This document shows, in pieces, positions 9,080-18,435 of a stretch of DNA of 64,000 bases. The notes below the pieces were generated by a model that worked only from the letters and a program-made list of their open reading frames with translations, ran no database searches and was not told where the DNA came from. The stretch comes from Stentor roeselii (taxonomy: Eukaryota > Ciliophora > Heterotrichea > Heterotrichida > Stentoridae): positions 62,001-126,000 of the forward strand of contig RSEH01000056.1 in the NCBI GenBank assembly GCA_006503475.1, written 5' to 3'. The position numbers and the translations under genes are program-made. Position 1 is the first letter of the stretch; each line of letters starts with the position of its first letter.

Positions 9080-10530
9080 TATTAACAATAATTTGATTAT
9101 AAATCAATGTTAGCCAAAGAATAATTTTATCAAGTTTCACTAAGAAAATGGGATAATTTTCGAGAGATTTGATATTTTATGGGTTTGATTCAAGGGTTTT
9201 GTGAAGAGAGTATTTTTTTGGCATCTCTGAGGAAAAGATTTTACGGGGCAATGTTATTGCTGAGAAAAGCTTTTTTTATTTCATTAGAGATAATATTCAA
9301 GTATGTAGAAAAGCCTGATTTGGATCTATTGTCAAGTTTTAGGAACCTAAATTTTTCATCTAGTTTTTTTTGAAAAAGACTATTTAATCTAAAACTAGGT
9401 TATAATAACTTTAATAAATATATTATACTCTAAAATTTTTTAGTTCTAATAAGCGTTTTCATGCTAAGTAAAGAATTGGTTAAAACAATCGAGCTTTCAG
9501 ATCAGTTTTTATGGTTTTCAGTACAAGTTATAGTTTAATATTCATAACATCTGAGTATATCTTTTGGAAAACCAGAAAATAGATCTTTAATGAATGATTC
9601 TTTGAATAGATGATGGTTTATACATTAATAATTTTTTATTAGCTCGCAGTCAAGTAAAAATAACAAAATTTTTGAGAAAAAGTAATTACTTTGTAGTAAT
9701 AATGAAATTAAAGACTTTGCTATATGTCAGAGGTCTATTTTATTGAATCTATTTATTATCTAGAAATTATAATTTTTGAGTGAATTGAATCTCAATTATT
9801 TTTTAAGGATTATGTTATATTAATAACTATCAGAACTATGCTAAGACCATAATATTTCTTGAATGATTTTTTCATAAAATTTAAATATATGGTTTCAATG
9901 TCATCCCAATGTTATCTCAATTAAATAATTTAGCTTATCAAAATCTTTGAAAAATTTAAAGTTATTAAAGACTTTTAGTGAAATACTTAAATATTAGTGT
10001 ACAATTATGATTAACTTTGAAATATTATTGAGTATAACTTTGCGTATAAAATATAGATAATTCAGCTACTTTAAACCTAAAGATTTTCAAAAATGACAGT
10101 TTACTTTCAATATATGGAATGCATTCTCTAAATGAAACTAACTGAGTTGAATTAAATAATTTTCTTATTAATCTTATGTTTTAGACTTTATCTTATTTAA
10201 CAATATTTTTTTTCAATCTTTGTTTGAATTTAGCTATTTCATCTTAGAGAAAAAAATTATAGGCTTTGGTTAAAGCAGGTGAAGAAATTTTATAAAGGTG
10301 ACTGTGATATAATTCACTAATAATCTCTAAAAATAGATTAGTTATACCCTAAAACAAGCCTCAATAACCACTTACTTGAACTAAAATTATATCCTTTAAT
10401 TTAATTAGTTGGCTTACCTTTTTAATCTAAGAATTGACTAATTATCTAATATCGGCTATCGATATTTCCTGAGTTAGTATACTTAAATTATCTGATCTCT
10501 ATATCGATTTTAGAGTTTCTTTAATCTATA

Positions 10531-10734
10531 ATGTTTCTATTAAAGAAATTAATTGATTCTTTTGAGGGTCTTTTAAAGACTTTTCTGAGACGTTTGAATT
10601 TTTTGTCTTTGTTTAAAGATTATTTGTTAGTAATTTTACATAATTTGAGTGAATCAGAATTACATATCTTTTATTCCAAGCTCAATAATTCAAATTTTAA
10701 TTCAGTTAATTTAATTGCTCCATCATTTGAGTGA
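10531..10734 (+). CDS. Doubtful 67-codon open frame inside the AT-rich gap
   Basis: An ATG to TGA frame that would encode a hydrophobic, amphipathic 67-residue peptide starting MFLLKKLIDSFEGLL. The segment has more G than the DNA around it, which is why I list it. There is no recognised family, no neighbour relation and no start-context motif. It may equally be a gene relic or chance. Confidence 0.2.
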   Translation: MFLLKKLIDSFEGLLKTFLRRLNFLSLFKDYLLVILHNLSESELHIFYSKLNNSNFNSVNLIAPSFE

Positions 10735-10798
10735 AGATATATTGAATAAATTTATTAACGAATCATTTATGCTTTAAGTTATGAATACATTTGATATA

Positions 10799-10910
10799 GA
10801 ATTAACGAACTTTTCAAGAATAGATACGTAGTTCAAAGTAGGAATCACATATATGAATTAACGAACTCTTCAAGAATAGATACATACTTCAAAGTAGCAA
10901 TCATATATAT
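10799..10910. repeat. 56-bp tandem duplication, two copies
   Basis: Copy 1 is 10799-10854 and copy 2 is 10855-10910. Both start GAATTAACGAAC and end ATATAT, and I count five mismatches over 56 positions. A weaker partial match (ATTAACGAA) begins near 10754, so there may be an older third copy. No coding potential is evident. Confidence 0.8.
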
Positions 10911-11742
10911 TTAGAAATTATCTAATTTTAAATAGAATACTAAATATCTTATATACATTTCAGGTAAGGGGTTTAAGTAATAAAAATTTATTTAGGTCAA
11001 GCATTCAATAGATATTTCCTAATAATACTTTTCATAAATATATAAAAAAGTAACTTGCAGATAGGTAGATAATTGATAACCTGATAAAGCATAGTTCATC
11101 TTTTGTAATAATAAATTATTAAATATATGCTATAATTTATTAGATTAGAAGTATAAACCTATTTGATTTTTCAAGCCTTTTTCGGATTAATGAAAAAATC
11201 GAAATTATAGCAGGTATTTACTATTAAATTATCTTAATTTGACCCATACTTTTAACTATCATGTTGATTCCATCCACATCTTCATTAATACCTCTTCGTA
11301 ATAATATCAAAGGACCATATTCTAAAATTAATTTTTAATAAAATCATTTTTAACTGAAGAAAAGCCAAAATTTAATCTAAACACTAACAGCAATCAAACA
11401 GATGGCTCTTTCAGACTTTACATTAGCCCAGGTTTTCTCATAGATCAAAACGATGCAATAAATCTTCGAAATTTAATCTTTATTTACTTGAAAATCTTTA
11501 TAACTTTCTATTTATATCATCCAGTAATCTTATCAATGAATTCCGTGAATTCGAATGATTATTAACAATATAATCTATTGTTGATACTAGTAAATTGATT
11601 TTAAATAATAATAAAACTTTACAAAACAATTATTCATTCTTAATCAGAATAATCCAGCCTATTGAAAAACAAACAAAATTACTCCAACCATAACTCCTCA
11701 AATAAATCCTCATTCTAAAAAAACATCTAAATTTTTCTATAA

Positions 11743-13131
11743 ATGTTAATTTTACTGCTGTTTTCTTTGGCCCTCAGTTCAATCGTAGTATTTAACCCTC
11801 CTTCACTTCGTGACAAGTTCGGTCAAAAGTACCCAAATCGAGCGATTCCAGCATCTCTAGGAAACTTCGGGAACCCTCCATACGGAACAAGTTTAGTAGG
11901 TACCTTATTTCGTCCACAAAATCCGGAAGAGCGTGATGGTTGTTCAGTTCTGACTCCAATTTCATTCAACCAAGAAGACCCAGACCACAACAGTTCTCCG
12001 ATTCTCCTTCTCGACCGGGGGACCTGCGCATTTGTCGTAAAAGTCCGACACGCTGAAGACATCGGAGCTCGACTAGTTCTGATAGTGAACAACCAAGACT
12101 CCGATATTCAATCAATCATAATGACTGATAATGGTCTTGGAGGCAATTTGAAGATTCCTGCTTATTTGATCTCGAAAGAAGATGGACAGACACTTAAGGA
12201 CTTTCTAGATAATCCAGACTACGAGAATCATATTAACATGGCAGTGACCTTTGAAATAAGGAAAAGTACTGAGAAGGTCAAAGCCTGGATTTATACTTCG
12301 CCGACTAGTCCTGTTGGAAGACAGCTGATGAGTGAACTAGGACCTTATATTGAGAAGTTTTCAGTGAGAAATTTAGAGTTTAATCATCATTTCGTACTTT
12401 GGTACTGCCCGGAATGTGCAGCGACTGGGTATAACAGGGATAATAAGGACTGTATTAGTGGAGGACGGTACTGCTACCTTGACCCTGCTGAAGACGATGA
12501 CACTATCAACGGTCGAGACGTGATGTATGAAGACTTAAGACTCATGTGTTTATACAACTTGACAACAAGGCACAGTTACTCAAAGTACTTCCAATACCAT
12601 TCCAGGTACCACGTCCAATGCAAAGATGAGAAACTTTACACAGAAGCCTGTAGTAAAAAAATCATTGAAGACTTAGGCGTTCAATACAAGGATATCCAGT
12701 CCTGCATCAATAAGACCTTCACAGGGCCGAACCAAGTAATTGACGATAACTTTGTGATGAGCATGGAAAAAGACCACATCATTGAAAATTACATTCCTTT
12801 CGTCCCTGCCATCGTCATCAATGAACAGGTCTACAAAGGAGACTTGGAAGCTGAGGCTATTTACTTGACCTTCTGTGAAGCCTACGGCTGGGGCGACCAG
12901 CCTTCCTTCTGTAAAACTCACGAGAAGGACAAAACCGACAAAGAAAGCAAAAGCGGGAAAAACACAGCTTTGATCGTGATTGCAGTGATTGTCTTGATCC
13001 TTTTAATCATCGCAATTCTAGTTGTTTATAGAGCGATTGTCAAAAAAGACCTGAACCGTGATATGAAAATTCAAGTGAACAACGCAGTTGCTCAGTACTT
13101 CCAACTTGCAGAGAACCCAGGACGTTATTAG
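11743..13131 (+). CDS. Vacuolar sorting receptor-like membrane protein
   Basis: 462 residues, type I topology. Residues 1-14 are a signal peptide (LILLLFSLALSS). A protease-associated (PA) domain covers about residues 55-165 (LLLDRGTCAFVVKVRHAED is the core). The middle domain carries the conserved plant VSR cysteines (WYCPECAATG, GGRYCYLDP, CKDEKLYTEAC, VPAIVINEQVYKGDLE). A membrane span lies at about residues 408-432. The cytosolic tail contains YFQL, a YxxL-type adaptor signal comparable to the plant YMPL motif. Plant VSRs additionally have EGF repeats before the membrane; I see none here. The family carries soluble hydrolases from the Golgi to lysosome-like vacuoles. The start is in the context CTATAAATG. 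Confidence 0.9.
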   Translation: MLILLLFSLALSSIVVFNPPSLRDKFGQKYPNRAIPASLGNFGNPPYGTSLVGTLFRPQNPEERDGCSVLTPISFNQEDPDHNSSPILLLDRGTCAFVVKVRHAEDIGARLVLIVNNQDSDIQSIIMTDNGLGGNLKIPAYLISKEDGQTLKDFLDNPDYENHINMAVTFEIRKSTEKVKAWIYTSPTSPVGRQLMSELGPYIEKFSVRNLEFNHHFVLWYCPECAATGYNRDNKDCISGGRYCYLDPAEDDDTINGRDVMYEDLRLMCLYNLTTRHSYSKYFQYHSRYHVQCKDEKLYTEACSKKIIEDLGVQYKDIQSCINKTFTGPNQVIDDNFVMSMEKDHIIENYIPFVPAIVINEQVYKGDLEAEAIYLTFCEAYGWGDQPSFCKTHEKDKTDKESKSGKNTALIVIAVIVLILLIIAILVVYRAIVKKDLNRDMKIQVNNAVAQYFQLAENPGRY

Positions 13132-13141
13132 ATAATTAGAC

Positions 13142-14803
13142 TTAATTCTGAAGACTCTGGTCAAAAAAACCTCCAACTGCCTCATCATGTTCTTCATCCC
13201 AAGAGATTGTCAAGGTTCCTCTTGAGTCATCTTGAATCTTCACCAGTTCCACAACGTGTCCTGGGACTTTTTCTTTAAGTTCATCGAGAGACCCATGAAA
13301 ACTATAAGAAAACAGAAAAACTGACTTTTCAATCCAATCTTGATAAACATTTCCCTGAACTTCACTGATGATCTGATTTCCTAAAAGCGATTCAACTTCA
13401 TTTCTATGAAAATCTTCTTTAAAAGACCCTAAAAGTTTATAGTCCATGTTTAACTGAGTCATTACCTCACATTTAATGACAAGTTTTTCAAGGTTTCCTG
13501 GGTAATAACAAGGAACTCCAAGTGAATTTTGGACTTCTTGCATGAGTCCTCTCATTCTTTCCTCTTCTCCATGCACGAGGACGACGTTATCAGGGTGGAC
13601 CCAGCGAAGCACTTGAAGGATTCCTCGATGATCCGAATGTGCACTGAAGGAAATTGTTTGAATTTCACATCGAACGTCGTACGACTTGCCGTCGATGTTG
13701 ACGACATCAGCGCCTTTAAGCAAAGTGTGCCCGACAGTGCCAGGTACGCAGTAGCCTGGAATGATTATCGTGTTTTTACTGTCATCGCACCATTCTTTAA
13801 ACACTGCAAGGCTCAGACCTCCATGAAGCATTCCTGGAGTCGCTATAAGCACCATCGGGTCTTTGGACTTTATTGTTCCTCGGTCAAATTGAGTGATGTG
13901 CTGGAAGTCGAACATGTTTCTTGATAAAAATACTCTTTGAACGTTTTCGTTGCACCAATTGATGAAGGTCTTGTAAAGTTGATTCGCCTTCTCGGTTAAT
14001 GTCCCTGCGAAGTGCAAGGCACAGTCAAGTTGAGCTCTTTGCCAGTAGGTGTCGAGTAATATGCATAACTCTTGAGCCCTTCCCAGAGCGAAGACAGGAA
14101 TTAGGACTTTTCCACCTCGGTCTATTGTTTGGATCACTTTTTTTAAGAAAACTTTTTCTCTTCGCATTTTTAGTTCTCGGAATTTTGTAGCGTATGTCGA
14201 TTCGGAGATTATTACGTGCGGGTCTAGTCTTTCGATCCAGGCACTTCGGAGATGACGGTCGCCGACAACGTTGTAGTCACCTGTGTATACAACTGAGTGG
14301 CCTCTGCACTCAACATAAAACATGACAGCTCCAAGAACATGTCCAGCATAATAAGCTCTAATATTGATATCTCCAATAGTAAGAGTTTGATGTAGTTCAA
14401 TAGTTCTAACCTTATTACAACATTCCTTGATCATAGCCTGAGTGTAAAAGTTCGTTTCCCCTTTATGCTCAACACAAACTTTCCTAAAATCCTCCAACAT
14501 AAGAGGAATAATCGCTCTAGCAGGTGCCGACATCAAGACCGGTCCAGAGTACCCTTTAATCTCAGTAAAATAAGGTAAAGCACCACAATGATCAAGATGA
14601 AAATGTGTGACAAGAACAACATCAATAGCTTCAGTATAATCCTTAAGGTCTCCAAGATACCCGAAGTAAGGATATCGTCTTTCATCATCATATCCCATGT
14701 GGACTCCACAGTCAAACATGATGGTCTTTCCAGCCATTTTGACCAAGACACAACTTCTGCCGACCTCTTTGCCTGCTCCAAGGGGGATGATTTCAATTGA
14801 CAT
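13142..14803 (-). CDS. INTS11: Integrator complex nuclease subunit 11
   Basis: 553 residues. This is a metallo-beta-lactamase/beta-CASP RNA endonuclease. The catalytic motif HFHLDH is at residues 67-72, with YYAGHVLGA, YTGDYN, a beta-CASP segment (LIPVFALGRAQELCILL) and SFSAHSDHRG downstream. The order GAGKEVGRSC near the N-terminus and ITQFDRGTIKSKDP later fit INTS11 better than CPSF73. INTS11 cleaves nascent snRNA and promoter-proximal transcripts as part of Integrator. Metal-binding residues are intact. The C-terminal part after residue 440 is divergent, as expected for the INTS9-binding region. The convergent gene at 11743 ends only 10 bp away, and BCAT begins its 3' end 15 bp upstream. 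Confidence 0.93.
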   Translation of the reverse strand: MSIEIIPLGAGKEVGRSCVLVKMAGKTIMFDCGVHMGYDDERRYPYFGYLGDLKDYTEAIDVVLVTHFHLDHCGALPYFTEIKGYSGPVLMSAPARAIIPLMLEDFRKVCVEHKGETNFYTQAMIKECCNKVRTIELHQTLTIGDINIRAYYAGHVLGAVMFYVECRGHSVVYTGDYNVVGDRHLRSAWIERLDPHVIISESTYATKFRELKMRREKVFLKKVIQTIDRGGKVLIPVFALGRAQELCILLDTYWQRAQLDCALHFAGTLTEKANQLYKTFINWCNENVQRVFLSRNMFDFQHITQFDRGTIKSKDPMVLIATPGMLHGGLSLAVFKEWCDDSKNTIIIPGYCVPGTVGHTLLKGADVVNIDGKSYDVRCEIQTISFSAHSDHRGILQVLRWVHPDNVVLVHGEEERMRGLMQEVQNSLGVPCYYPGNLEKLVIKCEVMTQLNMDYKLLGSFKEDFHRNEVESLLGNQIISEVQGNVYQDWIEKSVFLFSYSFHGSLDELKEKVPGHVVELVKIQDDSRGTLTISWDEEHDEAVGGFFDQSLQN

Positions 14804-14818
14804 TTATATTAGTCCTAG

Positions 14819-15940
14819 TTAAGTCACATAATGTTGGAATTCATGGGAAATTTCACCGTATTGAATCGATAATATCTTTTCTTGCAACCTGTGAGTCAAC
14901 TTGCCAACGTTACCCATTTCTAATGGGACTTTGTAACTCTTGTCTTTAAATGTTATCTTTTCAACTGGGCATACTATGCATGCTGTTCCTGCACCGAAGG
15001 CTTCTATCACTCGCCCTTGCTCGAGAGCTTCGATTAGATCGAATATCGTGTATTTGGTTTCTTTTATTTTGAACTCGTTCCAGCCTTTGCAGATCTGGAG
15101 AATTGAATCTCGAGTTATACCTGGAAGGATTGTTCCGTCGAGTTCGCAGGTTACCAGTTCTTCCTCCCCCTGTTTATTTTTCCAAAACACAAAAAAGTTC
15201 ATAGTTCCAGCTTCAGTAACCAAATTCTTACAAAGCCATAAAATCTGATTAAATCCCTTATTCTGCAAGTGATAAGTATGTCCAATACTAGGTGCATAAT
15301 TCGCTCCAATTTTTTTATCCCCAGATCCTCCAGGATAAGCCCTGGCGATTTCATCATCACAATACAAATGAACAGGTTTGAATCCTCCAGGAAAATAAGG
15401 TCCAACAGTGCTATTAACAACATAAAGTTTCGCATTTCTCGGTTTTGCGACTCCAAGTCCGACATGAGTTCCAATAAAAGTAGGTCTAACATACAAAGAA
15501 TACCCTCTAAGACTAGGTATCCAGTCTTCATCTTCAACAAGTAACTTTTCAATGCACTTCAACAGTTCTTCGCCGTCAAAGTCAGGTAATCCGACAGCGT
15601 GTGCACTTTTTTTCAGTCTTTTCATGTTTTCATGAGGACGGAACATGAGGATCTGCCCCTTTGAGTTTTTGTAGGACTTCATTCCTTCGAAGCACTCGTT
15701 TCCGTAGTGCAGGACTGTTGTTGCTGGGTCCATCACGAACTTGTGGTAAGGATTGATCTCTGGAGACCTCCAGCCTGAGTGCTCTGACCAGTCTATTTCA
15801 AGCATGTGGTCTGTCAACGCTGTTCCGAATAACAACTTTTCATTCAGAACTGGCTTCATCTTTGGAGATGTCGACTTGGTTATCTTTAGAGATGAACTGG
15901 AAAACGAGGAAAAGACTCTTGAACATGCTCTGAACCACAT
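14819..15940 (-). CDS. BCAT: Branched-chain amino acid aminotransferase, probably mitochondrial
   Basis: 373 residues, a fold-type IV PLP enzyme. Family strings are VLHYGNECFEGMK, MFRPHENMKRL, YVRPTFIGTHVGLGV and GGSGDKKIGANYAPS; the last holds the likely PLP lysine. TEAGTMNFFVFW and LDGTILPGITRDSIL follow. It interconverts Leu, Ile and Val with their 2-oxo acids using 2-oxoglutarate. The N-terminus (MWFRACSRVFSSFSSSSLKITK) is rich in Arg and Ser without acids, as in a mitochondrial targeting sequence. The start is in the context AAATAAATG. It is co-oriented with INTS11, 15 bp apart. Confidence 0.93.
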   Translation of the reverse strand: MWFRACSRVFSSFSSSSLKITKSTSPKMKPVLNEKLLFGTALTDHMLEIDWSEHSGWRSPEINPYHKFVMDPATTVLHYGNECFEGMKSYKNSKGQILMFRPHENMKRLKKSAHAVGLPDFDGEELLKCIEKLLVEDEDWIPSLRGYSLYVRPTFIGTHVGLGVAKPRNAKLYVVNSTVGPYFPGGFKPVHLYCDDEIARAYPGGSGDKKIGANYAPSIGHTYHLQNKGFNQILWLCKNLVTEAGTMNFFVFWKNKQGEEELVTCELDGTILPGITRDSILQICKGWNEFKIKETKYTIFDLIEALEQGRVIEAFGAGTACIVCPVEKITFKDKSYKVPLEMGNVGKLTHRLQEKILSIQYGEISHEFQHYVT

Positions 15941-16239
15941 TTATTTTAGCTAATATGGTGATTGTTTGGGTAAAGGGGAAATTTCTGGTGAAATGATGGG
16001 ATTTTAAATTTTGGATGGAGTTTTGGGGTTAACAGTTTTTTTTTATTTGGGTTGTTTTGGATGAAAATTTTTTTTTTTTAGGATTTTTTGGAGGTTTTGA
16101 AAGGTAAATCACGAGATTAGATGTTAGATTGGTAATCAAGAAATACAGACCTCAATACAATAAAAAATAGTAAAAAATTTTATCTTCTCTCACTTTCCTT
16201 AAATTATCAATCACCTTAATGTTTAACACTAACAATTAA
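15941..16239. other. 299-bp intergenic region with a strand-composition flip
   Basis: No gene seen. From 15941 to about 16090 the plus strand is G/T-rich and C-poor, with long T runs. From about 16130 to 16239 it becomes C/A-rich and G-poor. It holds the 5' flank of BCAT and the 3' flank of the 16240-17508 gene. Confidence 0.6.
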
Positions 16240-17508
16240 CTACCCTCCAAACAAAAACCCTTCACAAACACTTCGAATCAAATTAAAATTCATCTGAACT
16301 GAATTTTCCCAAGTTTTTTTGGCGATTTCAAAGCCTTCCTCACTGAGTAGATTTTGTGAAATTAATTCATCTCTAAGAAGCATTTCAACAAAACTGACGG
16401 AAAATTCAGGATTTGCATGAACACAAAGAGTATTTCCATGTTCATAAACAATTGGCGTTGTCCTACTCATCACTAAAATCCTTGAATTCGCAGGCGGTTC
16501 GATTAAATTTTTAGTGGAATACCTGAAACAATGAGAATTTTCAGGAATTTCTAAGGGATTCTGGTATTTTTTCATGAAACCTGAAGAATTCAAATCGTTT
16601 GTAGGGAAAATGTCGACTAGTTCCAGTTGGTTCTCTGTAGGGGCCAGACGAGCTTCAAGCATTTGAGAGACGATTACTGCTGAAGAGCCCAAAGCGATCA
16701 TTTTTCGTTTTCCTACGATTTTTTCAAGCATTTCAGAGGTTTGTTCGTAGTTCTTGTCCCTCCAGGATACAAGAACTATGCAGGACATCTTATCCAATTC
16801 AATAGAAGTCGGCATTTCAGCCTCATAGTACTCGAATTTCACCTCTTTCGATCGATATGCTCCTTGAAAAACATTAGAAACCAGTAGCGACTCCAAATGG
16901 AACTGCCAAAGTACTTCTTCTTCTAAATTGATGATTCCGATAGTATGAGTGATTCTCTGCATAGGGTCCTTACAAAAGACAATAGATTGTTTCAATAAGT
17001 GGGTGTTAACCTGCCCTAGTATCGCCAAGTCAAAAGAAGAAAAGAACCTTTGGTACTCTTCGACACTAAACAATATACTGATGCGTATCCAATGAAGAGA
17101 AGTATTCTCCAAAGTCGTGTTTAAAATCTCAGGGTCTATAAAAGGAATCGGGTAAAGGTACCCAAAGTGATTCACAATGTTTTTTATACACATATGGTTT
17201 GGAAGTGTTATCAACTTTGCAAGGACTTCTCGAAAAACTGACTCATCCTTTGAAATCGGCTTCTTTTTTAGCAGTCTTTCGATGTTAGACGGAACTATTA
17301 AGTAGCTTGAATGTGTCAACAAGTTCTTCGCTGCCGCGTGGATCGGAGACATCTGCTCATAAATATTACCGCCTAGGTCACGGTAGTAGTCACCGTCTCT
17401 TCTGACGAGAATAACAACTTCTCCTGAGTTATTCAAACTGAAAGGAAAGACACTAACATATTCCATATTATTTATATTAATTCCTGGGAGTTGTTGAAAG
17501 TCCTTCAT
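16240..17508 (-). CDS. Degenerate Nudix-like / class I amidotransferase-like protein
   Basis: 422 residues, ending in TAG. The N-terminal part around residues 18-75 has a Nudix-like beginning (VVILVRRDGDYYRDLGGN, then HAAAKNLL), but the catalytic Nudix Glu cluster is not evident. The C-terminal part resembles a class I glutamine amidotransferase: the nucleophile elbow position reads ALGSSAVIVSQML with no Cys, and later VHANPEFSV matches the HPEF region with Asn in place of His. Both halves therefore look like non-catalytic relatives. The resemblance is by eye and could be coincidental. It is head to head with the GPCR gene, start codons 6 bp apart. An alternative start at Met16 (17463) is possible. 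Confidence 0.5.
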   Translation of the reverse strand: MKDFQQLPGININNMEYVSVFPFSLNNSGEVVILVRRDGDYYRDLGGNIYEQMSPIHAAAKNLLTHSSYLIVPSNIERLLKKKPISKDESVFREVLAKLITLPNHMCIKNIVNHFGYLYPIPFIDPEILNTTLENTSLHWIRISILFSVEEYQRFFSSFDLAILGQVNTHLLKQSIVFCKDPMQRITHTIGIINLEEEVLWQFHLESLLVSNVFQGAYRSKEVKFEYYEAEMPTSIELDKMSCIVLVSWRDKNYEQTSEMLEKIVGKRKMIALGSSAVIVSQMLEARLAPTENQLELVDIFPTNDLNSSGFMKKYQNPLEIPENSHCFRYSTKNLIEPPANSRILVMSRTTPIVYEHGNTLCVHANPEFSVSFVEMLLRDELISQNLLSEEGFEIAKKTWENSVQMNFNLIRSVCEGFLFGG

Positions 17509-17514
17509 TAATAA
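17509..17514. promoter_or_regulatory. 6-bp gap between divergent start codons
   Basis: The ATG of the minus-strand gene (17508) and that of the plus-strand GPCR gene (17515) flank only TAATAA. On the plus strand the in-frame TAA at 17512 excludes an upstream start for the GPCR. Transcription signals for both must therefore lie in the coding regions, or the two share a minimal bidirectional element. Confidence 0.7.
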
Positions 17515-18402
17515 ATGGGTTCTGGTGAATATCTTTCAATTGAAATAGTTTTGATCATCGGGAATTCATTGTCATTGCTTGGAAGTTTATTTATTATCTG
17601 CTTGTTCATCATTTTCAGCTCCATCCGGTCATACGCTTTTAAGCTTGTCGTTTACATGTCAGTCGCTGATGCTATTCGCAGCATAGGCTACATCATTCCA
17701 AATAACTCAGACGCCTTGTGTCTGGCTCAGGCAGTCTTGACGAATTTCGGATCGCTCAGTGGAGTTATTTGGACAAGCATTATCGCCTTTAGTATTTATT
17801 GTGTTGTCGTTCTTGAGATGGAAATCCAGTCATTTGAAAAGTTCATGATTTTGATTGGATTTATTTTACCTTTTTGCATTACTATGCTGCCTTTCACTAC
17901 CTCCAGCTATGGAAGAGCTGAGGGTTGGTGCTGGGTCAAGTTGGATCAGTTTGAACTCGTTTGGAGAATTTTTGCTTTTTATGCAATTGTCTTTGTTTCT
18001 ATTGTTTTTAACTCGGTGATGTATTATCAGGTCATTAAAGAACTTAAACTTGATATCGGGTATTTGAGAAGCTCCTCTCATCATATTAGCGAAAAAAAGG
18101 CGGTTCATACTAGGTTTAGCTTTTATCCTCTTATTATTATTATTTGTTATACACCGGTGCTTATTAAAAGAATTATTGAAGCTGCCACTAGTGAGTCTTT
18201 TTTCGCACTGAATATTATTTCAGCGATTTTTATGTCGAGTATTGGAATTTTAAATGCGATCACTTATGGATTCACTGATAATGTCAAAGAGGTCTTGTTT
18301 GGAGGCATCAGCCGGGCTTCTAGCATTGAAAGTTACACTGGGATCAACAATGGCCTGGTGAATGAAGTGACTGAAGATGATACCAGTTATAGAGTAGACT
18401 GA
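17515..18402 (+). CDS. cAMP-receptor-like G-protein-coupled receptor
   Basis: 295 residues with seven hydrophobic segments at roughly residues 8-35, 43-60, 75-98, 107-125, 143-165, 200-220 and 230-250. The short extracellular N-terminus without a signal peptide, the Cys in loop 1 (DALCLAQ) and Cys in loop 2 (EGWCWVK), and the seventh segment (SIGILNAITYGFTD, like the NAIVYG motif) fit the Dictyostelium cAR/CRL receptor family. The tail is short and Ser-rich (SRASSIESY), a possible phosphorylation region. The ligand is unknown. This family is known to couple extracellular signals to heterotrimeric G proteins. Identification is by topology and the TM7 motif. Confidence 0.75.
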   Translation: MGSGEYLSIEIVLIIGNSLSLLGSLFIICLFIIFSSIRSYAFKLVVYMSVADAIRSIGYIIPNNSDALCLAQAVLTNFGSLSGVIWTSIIAFSIYCVVVLEMEIQSFEKFMILIGFILPFCITMLPFTTSSYGRAEGWCWVKLDQFELVWRIFAFYAIVFVSIVFNSVMYYQVIKELKLDIGYLRSSSHHISEKKAVHTRFSFYPLIIIICYTPVLIKRIIEAATSESFFALNIISAIFMSSIGILNAITYGFTDNVKEVLFGGISRASSIESYTGINNGLVNEVTEDDTSYRVD

Positions 18403-18435
18403 GGTAGTCTTTTAAATGATATTTTAATGATTTCT

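Larger units (their letters stand above)
9080..11742. other. 2.66-kb AT-rich region without a convincing gene
   Basis: This is by far the longest stretch without a supported gene. The left 300 bp are G/T-rich, the centre (about 9400-11200) is very AT-rich without strong skew, and the right 500 bp are C/A-rich on the plus strand. Open frames are short; the best is 10531-10734. A 56-bp tandem duplication lies at 10799-10910, and a small 7-bp hairpin at 10448-10466. I found no tRNA B box and no recognisable snRNA core. It could hold a non-coding RNA, a decayed gene, a replication origin or retained germline-limited DNA; nothing in the sequence decides. Confidence 0.6.

Noticed and set aside
9179-9373. 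64-codon ATG frame at the left of the AT-rich gap
   Set aside because: No family likeness, ends in an unconvincing run of Ser and Phe, and lies in the G/T-rich flank of the zinc-finger gene where such frames arise easily.
10448-10466. Hairpin AATATCG-gctat-CGATATT in the AT-rich gap
   Set aside because: A 7-bp stem with a 5-nt loop is expected by chance in a 2.7-kb AT-rich stretch, and no T-run or RNA gene signal is attached.
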